Origin: Salvator merianae
Lineage: Eukaryota > Chordata > Lepidosauria > Squamata > Teiidae
Reading direction: 5' to 3'
Length of the DNA: 64,000 bases
NCBI GenBank assembly: GCA_003586115.2
Contig: QVOM02000102.1
Coordinates: 3,078,899-3,142,898, forward strand
The translations under genes and the position numbers were made by a program. This document shows, one piece after another, positions 48,115-59,751 of the stretch (positions within the stretch are counted from its first letter, which is position 1; each line of letters opens with the position of its first letter). Below the pieces are notes generated by a model. The model saw nothing but the letters and a program-made list of their open reading frames with translations. It searched no databases and was not told where the DNA came from.

Positions 48115-48376
48115 AACTTGCCTGGGATGAATGTGGACACATGCTTTGGGTGGGAGGCAGTAGGCATTCTGTCAACGTGGTGAGTGGCAGTGCAGTACTT
48201 CATGCGCAAAGTGCATTACAATCCATTTTTCTATACTTCTTTAATAACAGATAGAAGGAATGAAATGTTTATTTACTGTATGAATATATGTGCATTAGAA
48301 ATCCCTTCTGGGAGAGGTAACTGCTTCCCTGTGGTACTCTTCCATGTAGCTGTGATAGATGTGCAAACAATGCTAC

Positions 48377-49119
48377 ATTTTTATTTTTATGTTTTGGCTT
48401 CTTTCCTCTTCATTCTTTAAATCCAGCATTCACAAGACCACAATTTACAATTCTTGCAGAAAGTAGATAAAGGGTTTCCAGATTTCATAAAACCTATCTC
48501 AACTGTCCTATTTCTCAGTAAGTTAGTTAATTTGTCCATCACAGCAAGGTCCATCATTTGAACCAACCAATTATCCACCGTTAGTATTTTGTCCCCTTTC
48601 CATTTCTGTGCATATAGAATTATAGCTGCAGTTACCATATTTTTCAATAATACATTAACACCCTCAAATTTATTTTCTATTATCCCCAATAAGTAAAGTT
48701 CTGGCTGAAAAGGAATGTTAATCTTTAAGATCTTCTGCATAACCATAGATATTTTCACCCATTGTTGTTGGAGTTGCTGTTGTTTTTGTACAAGTCCACC
48801 ACACATGATAAAAGGTGCCTTCTTGCTTTTTACATTTCCAGCATGATGTGCCTTGATAATCCATCAAAATATTATAGTTAAAATTTCTAGCACGTATTAT
48901 CATAAATTATTTAACTTGTTCTTGTTTTAATTCTATTTTCAAAAGTAGTTTATACAACACACCTATAGTACCCCTCTCTTCTTTCTCAAGATCTTTTTCC
49001 CATTTCTGTCTTTCAATGATTCTGTCTTCTGCTGATCCGCTTCTTGATTTCCTCCTTCTGGTTTCTGTGGTTCTTCTTTCTTTTACAATGTGTTTTTGAA
49101 ATAACCAGCTCGCTGACAT
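48377..49119 (-). pseudogene. L1 LINE: C-terminal end of ORF2, antisense
   Basis: The minus strand reads [20 protein letters not shown] (48903-48718), the cysteine/histidine segment at the L1 ORF2 C-terminus. In another frame (48806-48417) come [20 protein letters not shown] and ILYAQKWKGDKILTVDNWLVQMMDLAVMDKLTNLL. At least one frameshift near 48760 separates them. The preceding 49119-48907 open stretch (Glu/Arg-rich, EERGTIGVLYKLLLKIE) also fits L1 ORF2. 5'-truncated. Confidence 0.85.
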
Positions 49120-49637
49120 GTCACTGTTATTCCAGTGGGAATACTACTCCCACATCATGCATTCAATTATTTCTAGGTATAACTTACCTTAACTCAATGT
49201 TAAGAAAATGTCTAGAAAAATGAGGTTCACAGGTTAAATATCCATAAGATTCTTAGAAGATATAGCGAACTACTTTTGTATCCTTTTAAGGAAATGGGAA
49301 CAGTGATGGACATTTTTTCTTTTCTATTAAGTAAGAGCATCATGATGGAATATTTATTCTAAATGTACGTTGAAGATCTCAGTGTCATAGAAAATAATGA
49401 AACTCTAATTTTCACACAGTTAAAATCACTGGATCTTCTAACAGTGGCAGCTGGTATGTAGGTTTGAAAAATGGATATGCATCAAAGCCCACATCGCTGT
49501 GACTTTCCTAACATCAAAGAGGACCTGAGGATTGCCAGTTAGACCCTCTTCTCCATAGTCACTTTCTACCCACCACTGTGTCTGAGTGGTTTGCCTTTTA
49601 AAGTCACTGTCAACACAGACTTATACTCTGAAATATA

Positions 49638-50029
49638 GAGCCTGTTTGCACTTTTCACTATTGAGCATGCAGACACCCATTAGTGAGGTGCTCCCACACT
49701 TTGCAGAGGTCCTCATGATTGGGAGTGGGCTACAGCTGCTCCCAATCCCAGTATACAGTGATCACACCTTCTCCTGGGTGTGAATGCTGCACTGTGCTGC
49801 ATGGATGTGGCTGCAGCTGTAGCTGTGACTGTGCAGTCTCACCGTGTCCTTGATCACCATAGCAGTGGCCAAATGTTTCCCCAGCCACTGTAATGGTGCA
49901 GGCTGCCAGCATTCACATTGCAGGTAGCCCATTGCTGGGATGTTCCAGCCCTTGTAGTGCAAATGGATGTCACACTGAAGAGGTCTGTTCCACTTATGAA
50001 CATTCCATGCCTGAAAGTATACCAATGCC
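49638..50029. mobile_element. Inverted-repeat transposon (ACTAGTGAG subfamily), 392 bp
   Basis: The left end is GAGCCTGTTTGCACTTTTCAC. The right end, inverted, is GGCATTGGTATACTTTC. ATA flanks both sides (49635-49637 and 50030-50032). The body is homologous to 27555-27986 in the same orientation. It includes short GCTGCA/TGCAGC-rich stretches. No coding evidence. Confidence 0.65.
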
Positions 50030-50032
50030 ATA

Positions 50033-52042
50033 GTTCTAAATTCAAGAATTAGCCAAACTTGACACTTTATGTGCTTATTTCCAAAAAACTATAATATGCT
50101 GAGATTAATTACCCAACAATACAAGTAGGATTGCATTCAGAATTCATGGAAGAACATGCATGTTCTATTTCCTACTAAAGATAGGAAGTCTTCCAAAAGA
50201 ATCTACAAAACATGGACAAATGTCCAACTCGTGTCCAACTATTTGTATTGTTTATGAACAGAAACTAGCTATCAAAAAAATGGTCAGTCAACATCACACA
50301 TAGTCCCTCAATAAATATTTCTTCACTATTCCTGACATTTTATGTCTATAATGAAATAAGACTACTGTATTTTGTATTCATATATGTTTTAGTTTCTTTT
50401 CCTGGTAAAATGAGATCAAACTACAATATTTTTCAGTACCTTTAATCCATGGGAACAGTATTTTGATTTAAGGGCTTAACCCATATGTATTTCCATAAGG
50501 CACAATAAATCCTATAGATGGAGGTTCACATTTGGGGGAAATAATATGAATACCAGAAAATATCTGTGCAGCATCATAATCAGTTTATTTCCAAATACAA
50601 ATATCTTTATAGCTTAACCGTGGCTTTGGAAAAGGTACACAGAAAATTGCATGTCAAAATGATAAATCTGTCAATTTGTAAAACTGCTTATTATTATGGG
50701 CTTGGCACTGACAACAAAATGAGAAAAACCTTATCCTGGAAATGTTCAACCAGGGAGAACACACCACACCTGATCTTCTTCATTTCCATTTGCATGGAGC
50801 ATACTATATTTGCTCTGTGTTAATATTTTTCTCCTGGTCCATTGCCATAGGTGAAAAAGAGAAAAGAAACATTAATAAAATGCTATTTTTATTTGCCGAA
50901 ATCCAATAGAACACAATTAAACTATTAAAAATCATAAATATTATTCTTTAAAAACTCTATGAAATTTTTGCTTTGAGATGTGAAAATAATTGGGAGTTGC
51001 TGTCACAACTTTTCCTCAAAATACAGCTGGGAAATGAATTTTAGAATAGATCAGTTTTATACTAGATGCCCTTTCTAAGAAATCTAAATCAATTGCTTAT
51101 ACCAAATAAGTCAGTTAAAAAAGCAGCAGAAGCACTTTAATGATCCTTGAAAATATTGTAGTGATAGCAATAGTTTGGTAATCTGTATTTGATGTTTGTG
51201 AATAAAACAGTCAAGGGATAGAATTCAAATACTTTTTCCTTATTATTATTATTGACTTAAAACAATGATTATGATGTCTGCATAAGGAAGCTCCATGAGT
51301 ATGTTTTTTATTCAGTCAGCTTCTAAGATCAAATATCTCAGGCTTGAGGATTTGTAGTTCTTAGTTTCAGGATTATTGCAACAACCCTATAGTTTGCTGA
51401 ATAGCTTAGGAATAATACTTAACATACATAGCTCAGTTTTAACATCTTATGGGGATCAGTTTACTAATATTTAAATAGTTCTTCATACCCTTGGCTACCA
51501 AAACAATTATGCTTTGATTCTTATGTTTTCTAATTTATGGTAAGAGTTTGAAGCTCTACAGATTCTTAGAGCTCTCTGGAAAGGTTCTCTTTGTTCTGTG
51601 ATATCATACATTAAGTAATCAGAATAGACTGGTTCTAATGTGTACATGGAATAGTTTCTGATCTACTGAAGCTAAATTACAACTTTCTTCAGATTTCTTG
51701 GTGCAAACCAGAGAATGTCTGTTCTGCACGGATTTGCTAAAGCATCTCCATCAGTGTTTTGAAAGCTTCTTTTTTTTTTAAACTAATTTTGTTATATCTT
51801 TCATAGCACAAATAATTTCCTTTGACTTTTGTGAGTTTAAGGATATGGCTTCATTGCTCTGGAGTGGACATTGGTGCATATGGGAATAATCTGAAAAAGG
51901 GCCATGGAAACTGATACTATATGATTGATACTACCTTTCTTTTTTGCTAAGCCGAGGGGGAAACTTTGAAGACTGAGACCATGTCTCCACTTACCATTCC
52001 ACGGAGCCTTCATGGATACCACAAAAGTGCCTACTGTCACTT
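50033..52042. other. No supported feature
   Basis: AT-rich intergenic or intronic sequence; no repeat recognised. Confidence 0.5.
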
Positions 52043-52180
52043 GGCTGTATCCAGACATTGCTTACTTATTCCACTATATTTGGATATTCCAAAATGAAGC
52101 ACAAATATTTTGGAATATCCATGCTTTATTCAAGAATATCCAAATATAGTGGAATAAGTAAGTGATACCTGGATGCAGCC
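52043..52180. mobile_element. Palindromic short transposon (foldback), 138 bp
   Basis: The left arm GGCTGTATCCAGACATTGCT... (52043-52089) and right arm (52134-52180, inverted GGCTGCATCCAGGTATCACT...) match over ~47 bp with few differences, sharing ACTTACTTATTCCACTATA and TTTGGATATTC. A smaller inner repeat, GGATATTCC/GGAATATCC, sits between the arms. No clear target duplication. The structure fits a foldback MITE. Confidence 0.7.
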
Positions 52181-53562
52181 CCTGTCTTGAGTTTCAGAAG
52201 CAGCTGATGCTTCACAATGACAGTGATGACCCCTTTGCCGGTCCAAGCAATTCATATAGATTGATAATATTGATTGATAATAATATAATCTTATATGATT
52301 GATGATATTAAAACCCAAAGACAAGTGAGTTGGAAAGGCATGAGATGGATCCATGGACTTCAGAGAACAGTAGCAGGAATTAACTGGGGACTCAAATAAC
52401 AATCATAATCACCCATTTAAAACAAACAAAAACTCCCATTCAATGCTTACACTTTTTTTACAACTTTATGGAAAGGCCCTAATATGGATTCCAGAAAACC
52501 TCAACAACATAATAAATGTGCCCTAGAAAATGGATTATTCACCCAAAGATAATGAGATCTCATCACAAGTTGCAACTGATCAATGCAACTTCTTTGCTTC
52601 ACCCTCTTCTGAACAATATGCAGGTTAAAGATACTTTCCTTCCTCTTGAGCTTTCCCCATCAAGTTTATTAAGAAGAAATTATTCTCTGCTGCATTCTTT
52701 GAATAGGCAGTTTGCATTTCTGTTAATAAGGTAAAATATTTTCATGATTTTTCCTGCAGAATTCTCTTTTACCTTTTTCATTGTCTGCATCAAGAGAGGG
52801 GCTGAATGTGGCCAGAATGCAGGCCAGGAGACATGAGACAACTTATGAGCCACTGTTGTCTAAAATTCTAAGTTAGCTGCAACTGAAATAATATATATAT
52901 ATATTCAATATTAGGAATATGCAAAAATTAGCTTTGTATTTTGTTTCAAGCTTGGAATAAAGTACAAAAAGTAATATTGTAACATCTTAGGCAATAAAAA
53001 GGTGCATGCACTTTTTTCAGCTACTTCCTTTTTCTTTTCTTGTCTGTCTGTCTGTGTAGTGTGCTGGGTAGTGAAGAAAAGGTTTAGTGTGATTTTCTCT
53101 GATATTGCACAAAGCCCTAGGCTCCTCAGCTCAACAGTTTAGATGATTAACCTGTCCAAACTGTGCAAGGGAGCCCAAACAATGGGAAAGAAGATGAACA
53201 ACAAGCAGAAAATCCAAATATCCTATTGCTTTCAATGGGTTGCTCCTGAAAACATTGAAATGGAATGGCAATAGGGTATGACGGGTGCTATTTACCACCC
53301 ATGCACAAAAGAAGCAGCTAATCAATGTTCTTTCTATTTTTCTTTTATCAAGCAAAATTATATTCCACAATACTGTAACAAAGCAATCAAAATCAGATAT
53401 CCTTCCATACTTACTACTGTTCAAAATAACTTTCCTCCACATTTATGAGACTGTTAACTATTTTTTTTTAATTTGTTTGTTTTAAACACTGCCTGTGTGA
53501 ATTGCTGGATAGATGCAAATTGCTTGAATTGTTCCTACCTTTGCTTAGAGTTTGAGCTATGA
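52181..53562. other. No supported feature
   Basis: AT-rich; short (TA)n at 52893-52905 and (GTCT)n at 53041-53054. Open frames at 52130-52402, 52516-52734 and 53131-53442 have no motif. Confidence 0.5.
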
Positions 53563-53600
53563 GCTTCCTTCCTTCCTTCCTTCCTTCCTTCCTTCTTTCC
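53563..53600. repeat. Microsatellite (TTCC)n
   Basis: Pyrimidine-only tract followed by a T run. Confidence 0.95.
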
Positions 53601-53719
53601 TTTTTTTTTCTTTTTGTATAATGTGATTTCAAAACTTTAGTGAAGAATGACCCAGGGTTGTTCTAAAATGAGAACAGGAACTAATTATTAAGGCTGTCAT
53701 ATTTCAAGCTTGTAATGCA

Positions 53720-54395
53720 TTGTTTTGATATTTTATTTGTTTATTTATTAGATTTTCATGCCATACATTTCAGAAAAGACACCGCAAAGTTTATAAAAGA
53801 AAACTGCTAAAAATAGTCAAAATTGATGCTGGTCTGCCCTATTAAAAAACAACAAAAGCCCAGGTGCAAATTTATACATTTAAATATATTTTCTTTTTAA
53901 GAGATCAGCAAAGAAGCCACATGTTTCTCAGTTGTCAAAAAGTTCCAGAGAATGGAGGCTGCAACAACAAAGGCTCTCTTCCTGGCCAGATACTCCAAAT
54001 ATTTCAAAAAAGCTAGGAATTTTGAGATATAAAGAAAAAAAACAAACAGACAGGATAGGTACTAATGGGATTAGAGAAATAGATTTGGATGTATTCAGGA
54101 AGTAAACTCTGCAGGCTTTTATATGTCAAAATCAATGCTTTCAATTGGACCCAGAATCAGAGAGCCAATGTTGGGGCTGGTGTGGGTGTATGTATGCCTT
54201 ACAATCATATTTTTTTTTGTGGTTAATCAACAAATGAGCTGCTGCATTTTGGACCAGTTGAATCCCTACGTGCAGCACATTGCAGTAGTTCAAACATGAG
54301 ACACCAAGAGTCTGAGTCATTGAGATAAGTGCCTGCTGATCTAAGTAAGGACAAAGCTGACAAATTAAACACAGTTTTGCACATTTCCCCCCTGT
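53720..54395 (-). pseudogene. L2-clade LINE 3' fragment, antisense
   Basis: The minus strand carries SCLNYCNVLHVGIQLVQNAAAHLL (within 54437-54141), a decayed version of the L2 SRLDYCNALY..LQLVQNAAARLL segment. The plus strand begins with an AT-rich inverted tail (TTTATTTATTAGATTTTCAT at about 53740). The part at 53900-54120 matches the C-terminal and 3' untranslated region layout seen in the 24.4-26.2 kb copy. Confidence 0.7.
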
Positions 54396-56017
54396 AGGAA
54401 CTGTAGATATGAAGGTATAGTGACCAAAAATATACAAATAAACTTACTATCCCTTGTTGCTTGTAGCAATTATGTTTCTGACGGACCTCTTCATTATTTT
54501 AACCCTTAAACAACAAGGTGTGAAAAGCAAACCATCATCTTATATTTGTGGGGTACATGTTCATCCCAGACTTACAAATGCTGAAAAATCAACAGAAAAA
54601 TAAACCTTGGGAGAAAAATGAACACTTCCCACTCCGCTTGTTTGTTAACATTCAATAATTTGAGAAAATAGCCTTCCATAGTGTCAAGCAAAATTAACTT
54701 TTTGCTAACTTCAAACCTTTAATTTAAGAACAGCTTTAATTCTGTGAAGCAAACCTAAAATGTAATATGAGTTAACATGATGTGAAGGTTTTTTTTTTAA
54801 CTGCTATATATTTGTGTTTGTATTTATGTGTGTATTAATTCTAAGAAACAATTCAGTGGGTTAATGTTGATGAGATAATTGCCCTGAGGAGCTAGCAGAA
54901 CCCTGAAAAGAAATTAAAATCTGACTCAATTGCTTTTTAAAAGCTATCCATCAAGCTAATAAGGTGACTGACTTTGGATGAACCTAGATCTTGCAAAGTA
55001 CAGAATCGGTAGCTTGCAATGAGACTCAAATAAGTATTTAAACGCAACAAAAGATATGTGTTGTCAGACAGTTACATTAATACACATTGGGGTATATTTT
55101 CATACAAGAACATAAGAGGAGTCCTGCTGGATTAGGTCATGGCCCATCTAGTCCAGCATCCTGTCTCACACAGTGGCCAACCAATTACTCCTGAGCATTT
55201 TTAAACAAAAGGCAAAGGCAAAATCTTTACCTGCTCTTGACTCCATGCACATGACCTTTAGAAGTATCCTGAGACTTTTCCCCCTAAAGCCAAATGAATA
55301 TCCTAAAAAGCTAGTTTTTGTGGTGTTTTCTCCCAGTAGAGATCCTGACAATGTTCTAAATTTACAGCACTGTAGGTTTGAATGCCACAGAATAATCAGC
55401 TACCCAGATGGCTTGGCATAGAAATCTGCCCTCATGTGCAAATAAGAGTTAAAGTAGAATGGTATTTATGTGTCATATTCTACAACTGATTTCAATAGCT
55501 TGTTCCATCATGTATTTAATTCTTCTTTCTGTACATAATGGAATTTGGCTGTTTAATATCAACTTTGTATTAAGACCAAAATCTCTGCTTCCCTTGCACA
55601 AATTTGGTGTCAAGTACGCATGCAATTGTGATTGATCCTGTACAAAGCTACTGTCTTTCAGCAACGTTAGACTGAATTGAACAAATTCTCTCAGAATGGA
55701 TTAGACTGAGAAGCATGCAGAGACTTGTGAAAAAGAGGATGGCCTTACAAAGCTTTAATGTCAGCCAGAGTTATGTTCAGGCAGAGACTAGAGTTTCTGC
55801 AAGCAACCTCTTAGCTCTGTTGAAGTGAACTGAAGTGGAACAGCTGCTCATTTGGCTGATCATACTTCTTCAGATGTAAGACTCATGCTTTGATTAAAGT
55901 TAATTGTGATGATAATAAATAACAACCTATTGAAATAATACAAATGTGCACAGGTGAGGATGGCAATCAGAGAGGCTTGCTTTTTCTCTCTTTCTCTCTT
56001 TCTTCCTCCCTCCCTCC
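54396..56017. other. Apart from the CR1 fragment, no supported feature
   Basis: AT-rich. A pyrimidine-rich tract at 55980-56020 leads into the 63-bp inverted repeat. Confidence 0.5.
55107..55280 (-). mobile_element. CR1 LINE 3' UTR fragment, antisense
   Basis: The plus strand reads AACATAAGAGGAGTCCTGCT, then GGCCCATCTAGTCCAGCATC. It is homologous to the CR1 3' part at 29420-29600. No coding part is visible. Confidence 0.75.
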
Positions 56018-56167
56018 CTTCAAAATAATGTTGGTCAAGATTTTATCTTTTCTCAATTGAACTCCAGCATATTAGTGATAGAATGATAAGATTAGAATCT
56101 AATGTATCACTAATATGCTGCAGTTCAATTGAGAAAAGATAAAATCTTGACCAACATTATTTTGAAG
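56018..56167. repeat. Near-perfect 63-bp inverted repeat with 24-bp loop
   Basis: The left arm (56018-56080, beginning CTTCAAAATAATGTTGGTCA) and right arm (56105-56167) pair at 62 of 63 positions. The only mismatch lies in CTCCAGCA versus CTGCAGTT near 56062/56123. The 24-base spacer contains a small ATTAG-AAT-CTAAT inner stem. A pyrimidine-rich tract (CTCTTTCTTCCTCCCTCCCT) abuts the left arm. No target duplication is visible. It could be a young foldback element, a templated inverted duplication, or a hairpin RNA source. Confidence 0.95.
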
Positions 56168-56399
56168 CTTAGTATCCACAGCTTTGAATGAAGATCTGGA
56201 TTTCTGCTGCCTATTGAGATGATTGCCAACCCACACTGCATACTTCTCTTTACTTTGGGGAGCTCAGATGTGTTGAAATCAGGCAGTGTTAGAACATTGT
56301 AGTCAGCAATATTTTACCACCTTGGAATTTCCTTTTTTTCTCTCTACATTTGTGTTAGCTGGGAAAAAAAAAAAAAAAGTATAATACATAGAAATCAGT

Positions 56400-57130
56400 A
56401 GACATTCTGGCCCATTCTAACTAGTATGAACCAGCACAGGCCACACATCCCCTTACCATGTCTTTTCCACACGGGACAAAGCCATGAACCAGGATAGGTT
56501 ACTCAAATGGTGCCCTATCCCAGCCTTCAACAAAGATGTCCACCAGTAGACCACTGCCAGAGGTTTGGAACAGCAACTGTGTGCAGAAAGCACATGATCC
56601 ACTATTCCAGTTTTAGTGTTGCAACAGGAAGCACTTCTGGAAGAGCCACTCAAAGTTTGTAGGCTGAGTTCCAGCTTTGAGAACAGGAATGAAACCTTTG
56701 AAACTAGTGCTTTGGCTTGGGACAAGAATGGCCGAATGCAGACAGACTTATTGTGCCTGACTGGAAAGCCATCCCATGTGTTTCCTAACCTGTACCAGGG
56801 TAATGTAGACCCTTTCTGTACTTATATGGGGGAGTCTGTAATAGTAACACTGTGATCCATCCCAAGGTTGGGGCAGATTCCTTTGGGCTGTTGTAAACTG
56901 GAACATGGAGGTGCGCACCTTCTGTTTGCCTCCATAATCCAGTTCAGGCCCCACTGTATGCCAGCAGACCTCAATATCAACTTCTACTTGTCATCCAGAT
57001 CAGGAGCCTTCTGATTTGGATCATGCTCCATCTTGTGTAGATGAAGTATACAAACAGTGAGTGGGGCCTCTCACATTCTGAATTAATGTTCAAAAGGGAA
57101 CCTTTTAGTGCACTTACTGGTGCAGATACT
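56400..57130. mobile_element. Degenerate relatives of the GGTCCTTT inverted-repeat family
   Basis: GACCCTTTCTGTACTTATATGG at 56806-56827 looks like a left end of this family. The surrounding GC-richer sequence (CCTATCCCAGCC, CACTTCTGG, GGAATGAAA) shares words with 23230-23310 and 58130-58300. Boundaries cannot be fixed. Confidence 0.3.
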
Positions 57131-57749
57131 CTGGCTTAATTTTGTACAAACTCAAGAAAATCTCAGACTGAAACATTTATCCTTTTTTTTTGTCTGTTGG
57201 CACATTTATTAGGTTTTCTTTTCTTTCCTCCCAAGTTTCTTTTGGTGGATGCTTCCTTTTCTTGTTGTTTTCTTCACAGTAAATGGAAGCACACAACATA
57301 AGATTCAAAAAGAAAATCTGAGGAGCATACTGTCCTAACTGTATGTGCAGCTATAAATAAATGGATAAATAGCAGGAGGTCAATGAACAAATAAAAAGCA
57401 GGAGGCAATCTAGGAAGGCAATTTGTTCCCTAAACAGAGAAATCCAGGAAAGTACTAAAGGGAAGAAAAAAGTTGCATAGAGACTGAATGTATTCTTCCC
57501 ATCTGTTACCTTAGTGCAGAATCTGGAGCAGATCCCCAAGCCTGAACTTCAGAATGCTTAATGGAGAAACCCAGGAAATCATAGGCTTATCATCAGAAAC
57601 AATTATTAAATATCACTTCACCAAACATTTAGAAGTGCAGATCTTACTCAGGGATAACCAACATGGTATCTATAATGGAAAGTCCTATCTTACGAACATT
57701 TAGAGTCTTTTGAGAGCATAAAGGAACATGCAGATAAATGTGGTCTGTT

Positions 57750-58515
57750 AGCATGTCAACACACCTATGTGGCACCCAACCTGCTGCCCAAGTTTAGGAT
57801 CCATTCTGAAGCATTTCCTTTTGGGGGGGGGGTCTGGTTCTCTCCTGTCATCACTATGCTTAAGGCAGGTGGCCATGGACCTGCATTCTGCTGCCAGGTG
57901 GCATTATATGAAGCTCCAAAAAGTTCCAATCTCTGGCATCATTCCCAGTGCTTTGTGTAATGGGCCCAGTTTTGAATGTCCAAGCCAGGGAAATTTCATT
58001 CTCTAACCATTCACAGGGCAAACTATGCAAATACTCATCCCTGCTTCAGGGCCAAAGCAAGTGCTCTGGCCCAGGAATGGATCCTTTTCATGTCTACACA
58101 GAAGTTATCAATGGACATTTTGTCACAGTATAGGCTATCCCATGCTGGGCTATCTAGGTAGTCCAAACCAAGGGCTGTGTACTTTGTAGTCAGCCCATCC
58201 CAGCCTAACTGTGGAGGTCAGGAATGAAAGTTCTTCAAATGAGCCAATTAAGACTTTTTTGACTGGGTGCCACTTCTGGTGCCACTGGGATTGATATAAA
58301 ACTCCACACATTGTCTTTGAACTTGGTGTTACTTTGAAAAGGTCTGCTTGTGAAGTAGGATACAGCATCGTTTAAGCACCATATCCTGCTTCAGAGCTCT
58401 ATCCTGTCTGGATGGAGCATACAAGCAGGAGGTGTGACCTCTACTTGGCCATTTCAACATGTGGACGTAGTGGCCTAGGATGGCCCATGTATCGGTCCAC
58501 TGGCCCAGCACAGAA
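57750..58515. mobile_element. Degenerate relative of the 23054 element
   Basis: AGGAATGAAAGTTCTTC...GTGCCACTTCTGGTGCCACT (58210-58285) aligns with GGGAATAAAAGTTTCTGG...CATACCACTTCTGGTACTA (23228-23305). Four short overlapping open frames in both directions are not conserved. Ends not found. Confidence 0.35.
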
Positions 58516-59669
58516 AGAGAAACTGTTTACTTGGACTTCCTAAACCTTTTTAAAAAGTCCATCATTGAAGATATTTTGAAAATTTTTGAGTAATTATGTT
58601 TTCCTGTTCTTTAATTCATTCCTATAAAGGCAATTAATATGTAATTAACATAATATAGCAAACTTTATCAGTTACGAAATAGAATTACAGGTCCATAAAT
58701 GTACGTAGGCTACAGGCTAAGTCAGCGAAACCAAGAGGTATGAATAAATGGACATTTTTCACAATGCAGGGATGTTTATTCCATACACTCCTCCTTCTGT
58801 CATTAATGATGACCAAATTAAAATAAAAGAAGGTTTTTGTTTTTCCCAGAAGCACATCCAAAACCTTTCATCTACTTGAAAGAAGAAGCAAGTTCAGCAG
58901 CAACTCCAGGGTCAACAGAATCTAAAAAGGACAAGAGAAGGAATGAAAGGAATAATAAGAGGATTTTCCCCATCCCACTTGCTGATTACAGAGCAGTAGA
59001 TAAAGAATGTCATTTGCTGAAGCACAGACTTAGAAGAGCCATGTTTATTCATTGCAATGTCCCTTCACATGAGCGACCTGGCAAGAAGCTAGACTGCTTC
59101 TGTTGCTGCTTCTGGAACAGCCTTGACAGTTTAGTTAGGGCCAAGTAGTCTCATCAACAGCAATGTTCATATGGGGCCATTATGGTCTGCATGTCCCTGT
59201 ACGCTCATGGCACAGTCATGCACTGGAAGAGTGTGAGTTGTGCACTGTATCACATTCATCCAGTACCCATTCCATCATAAGTTATTCTACAGCATTAACA
59301 CACTGCTTTGGCACATTCTTTGAAGCATTGTGATGACCCTATTTAATAGAACACAGAGAATGTCTCACCTCTGGGACCCTTTCCTGTGTTCAATTACACA
59401 GTCCTAGCCAAAAAACATCATAGCCAAATAACAGAACTTCCACAGCCAGGGGCCAGTCCAGATCCTCCCGGTGGTCATGAGGCATAAAGCAGTTGCTAAG
59501 TTTGTCTTATAGTAGAGGCACCTCTGTGTTCAAAGTGTCAGTTCATCACTGTCTTCTATAATTAACCTTTGCACCACACAATATGAAAAAATAAATTCAT
59601 TAAACACAAGCATAAATCTGGATCTGCTGATTTTTGCTCAAGGGCTTTCCTCCTTTTTTTAAAAAAAAA

Positions 59670-59751
<82 letters not shown>

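Noticed and set aside
58837..59148. 103-codon plus-strand open frame with acceptor-like CCCAG near its start
   Set aside because: The sequence reads like a possible exon (EAHPKPFIYLKEE, then a basic region) but I could not match it to any protein, found no convincing donor, and the frame ends in low-complexity FCCCFWN. Kept only as an unassigned note.
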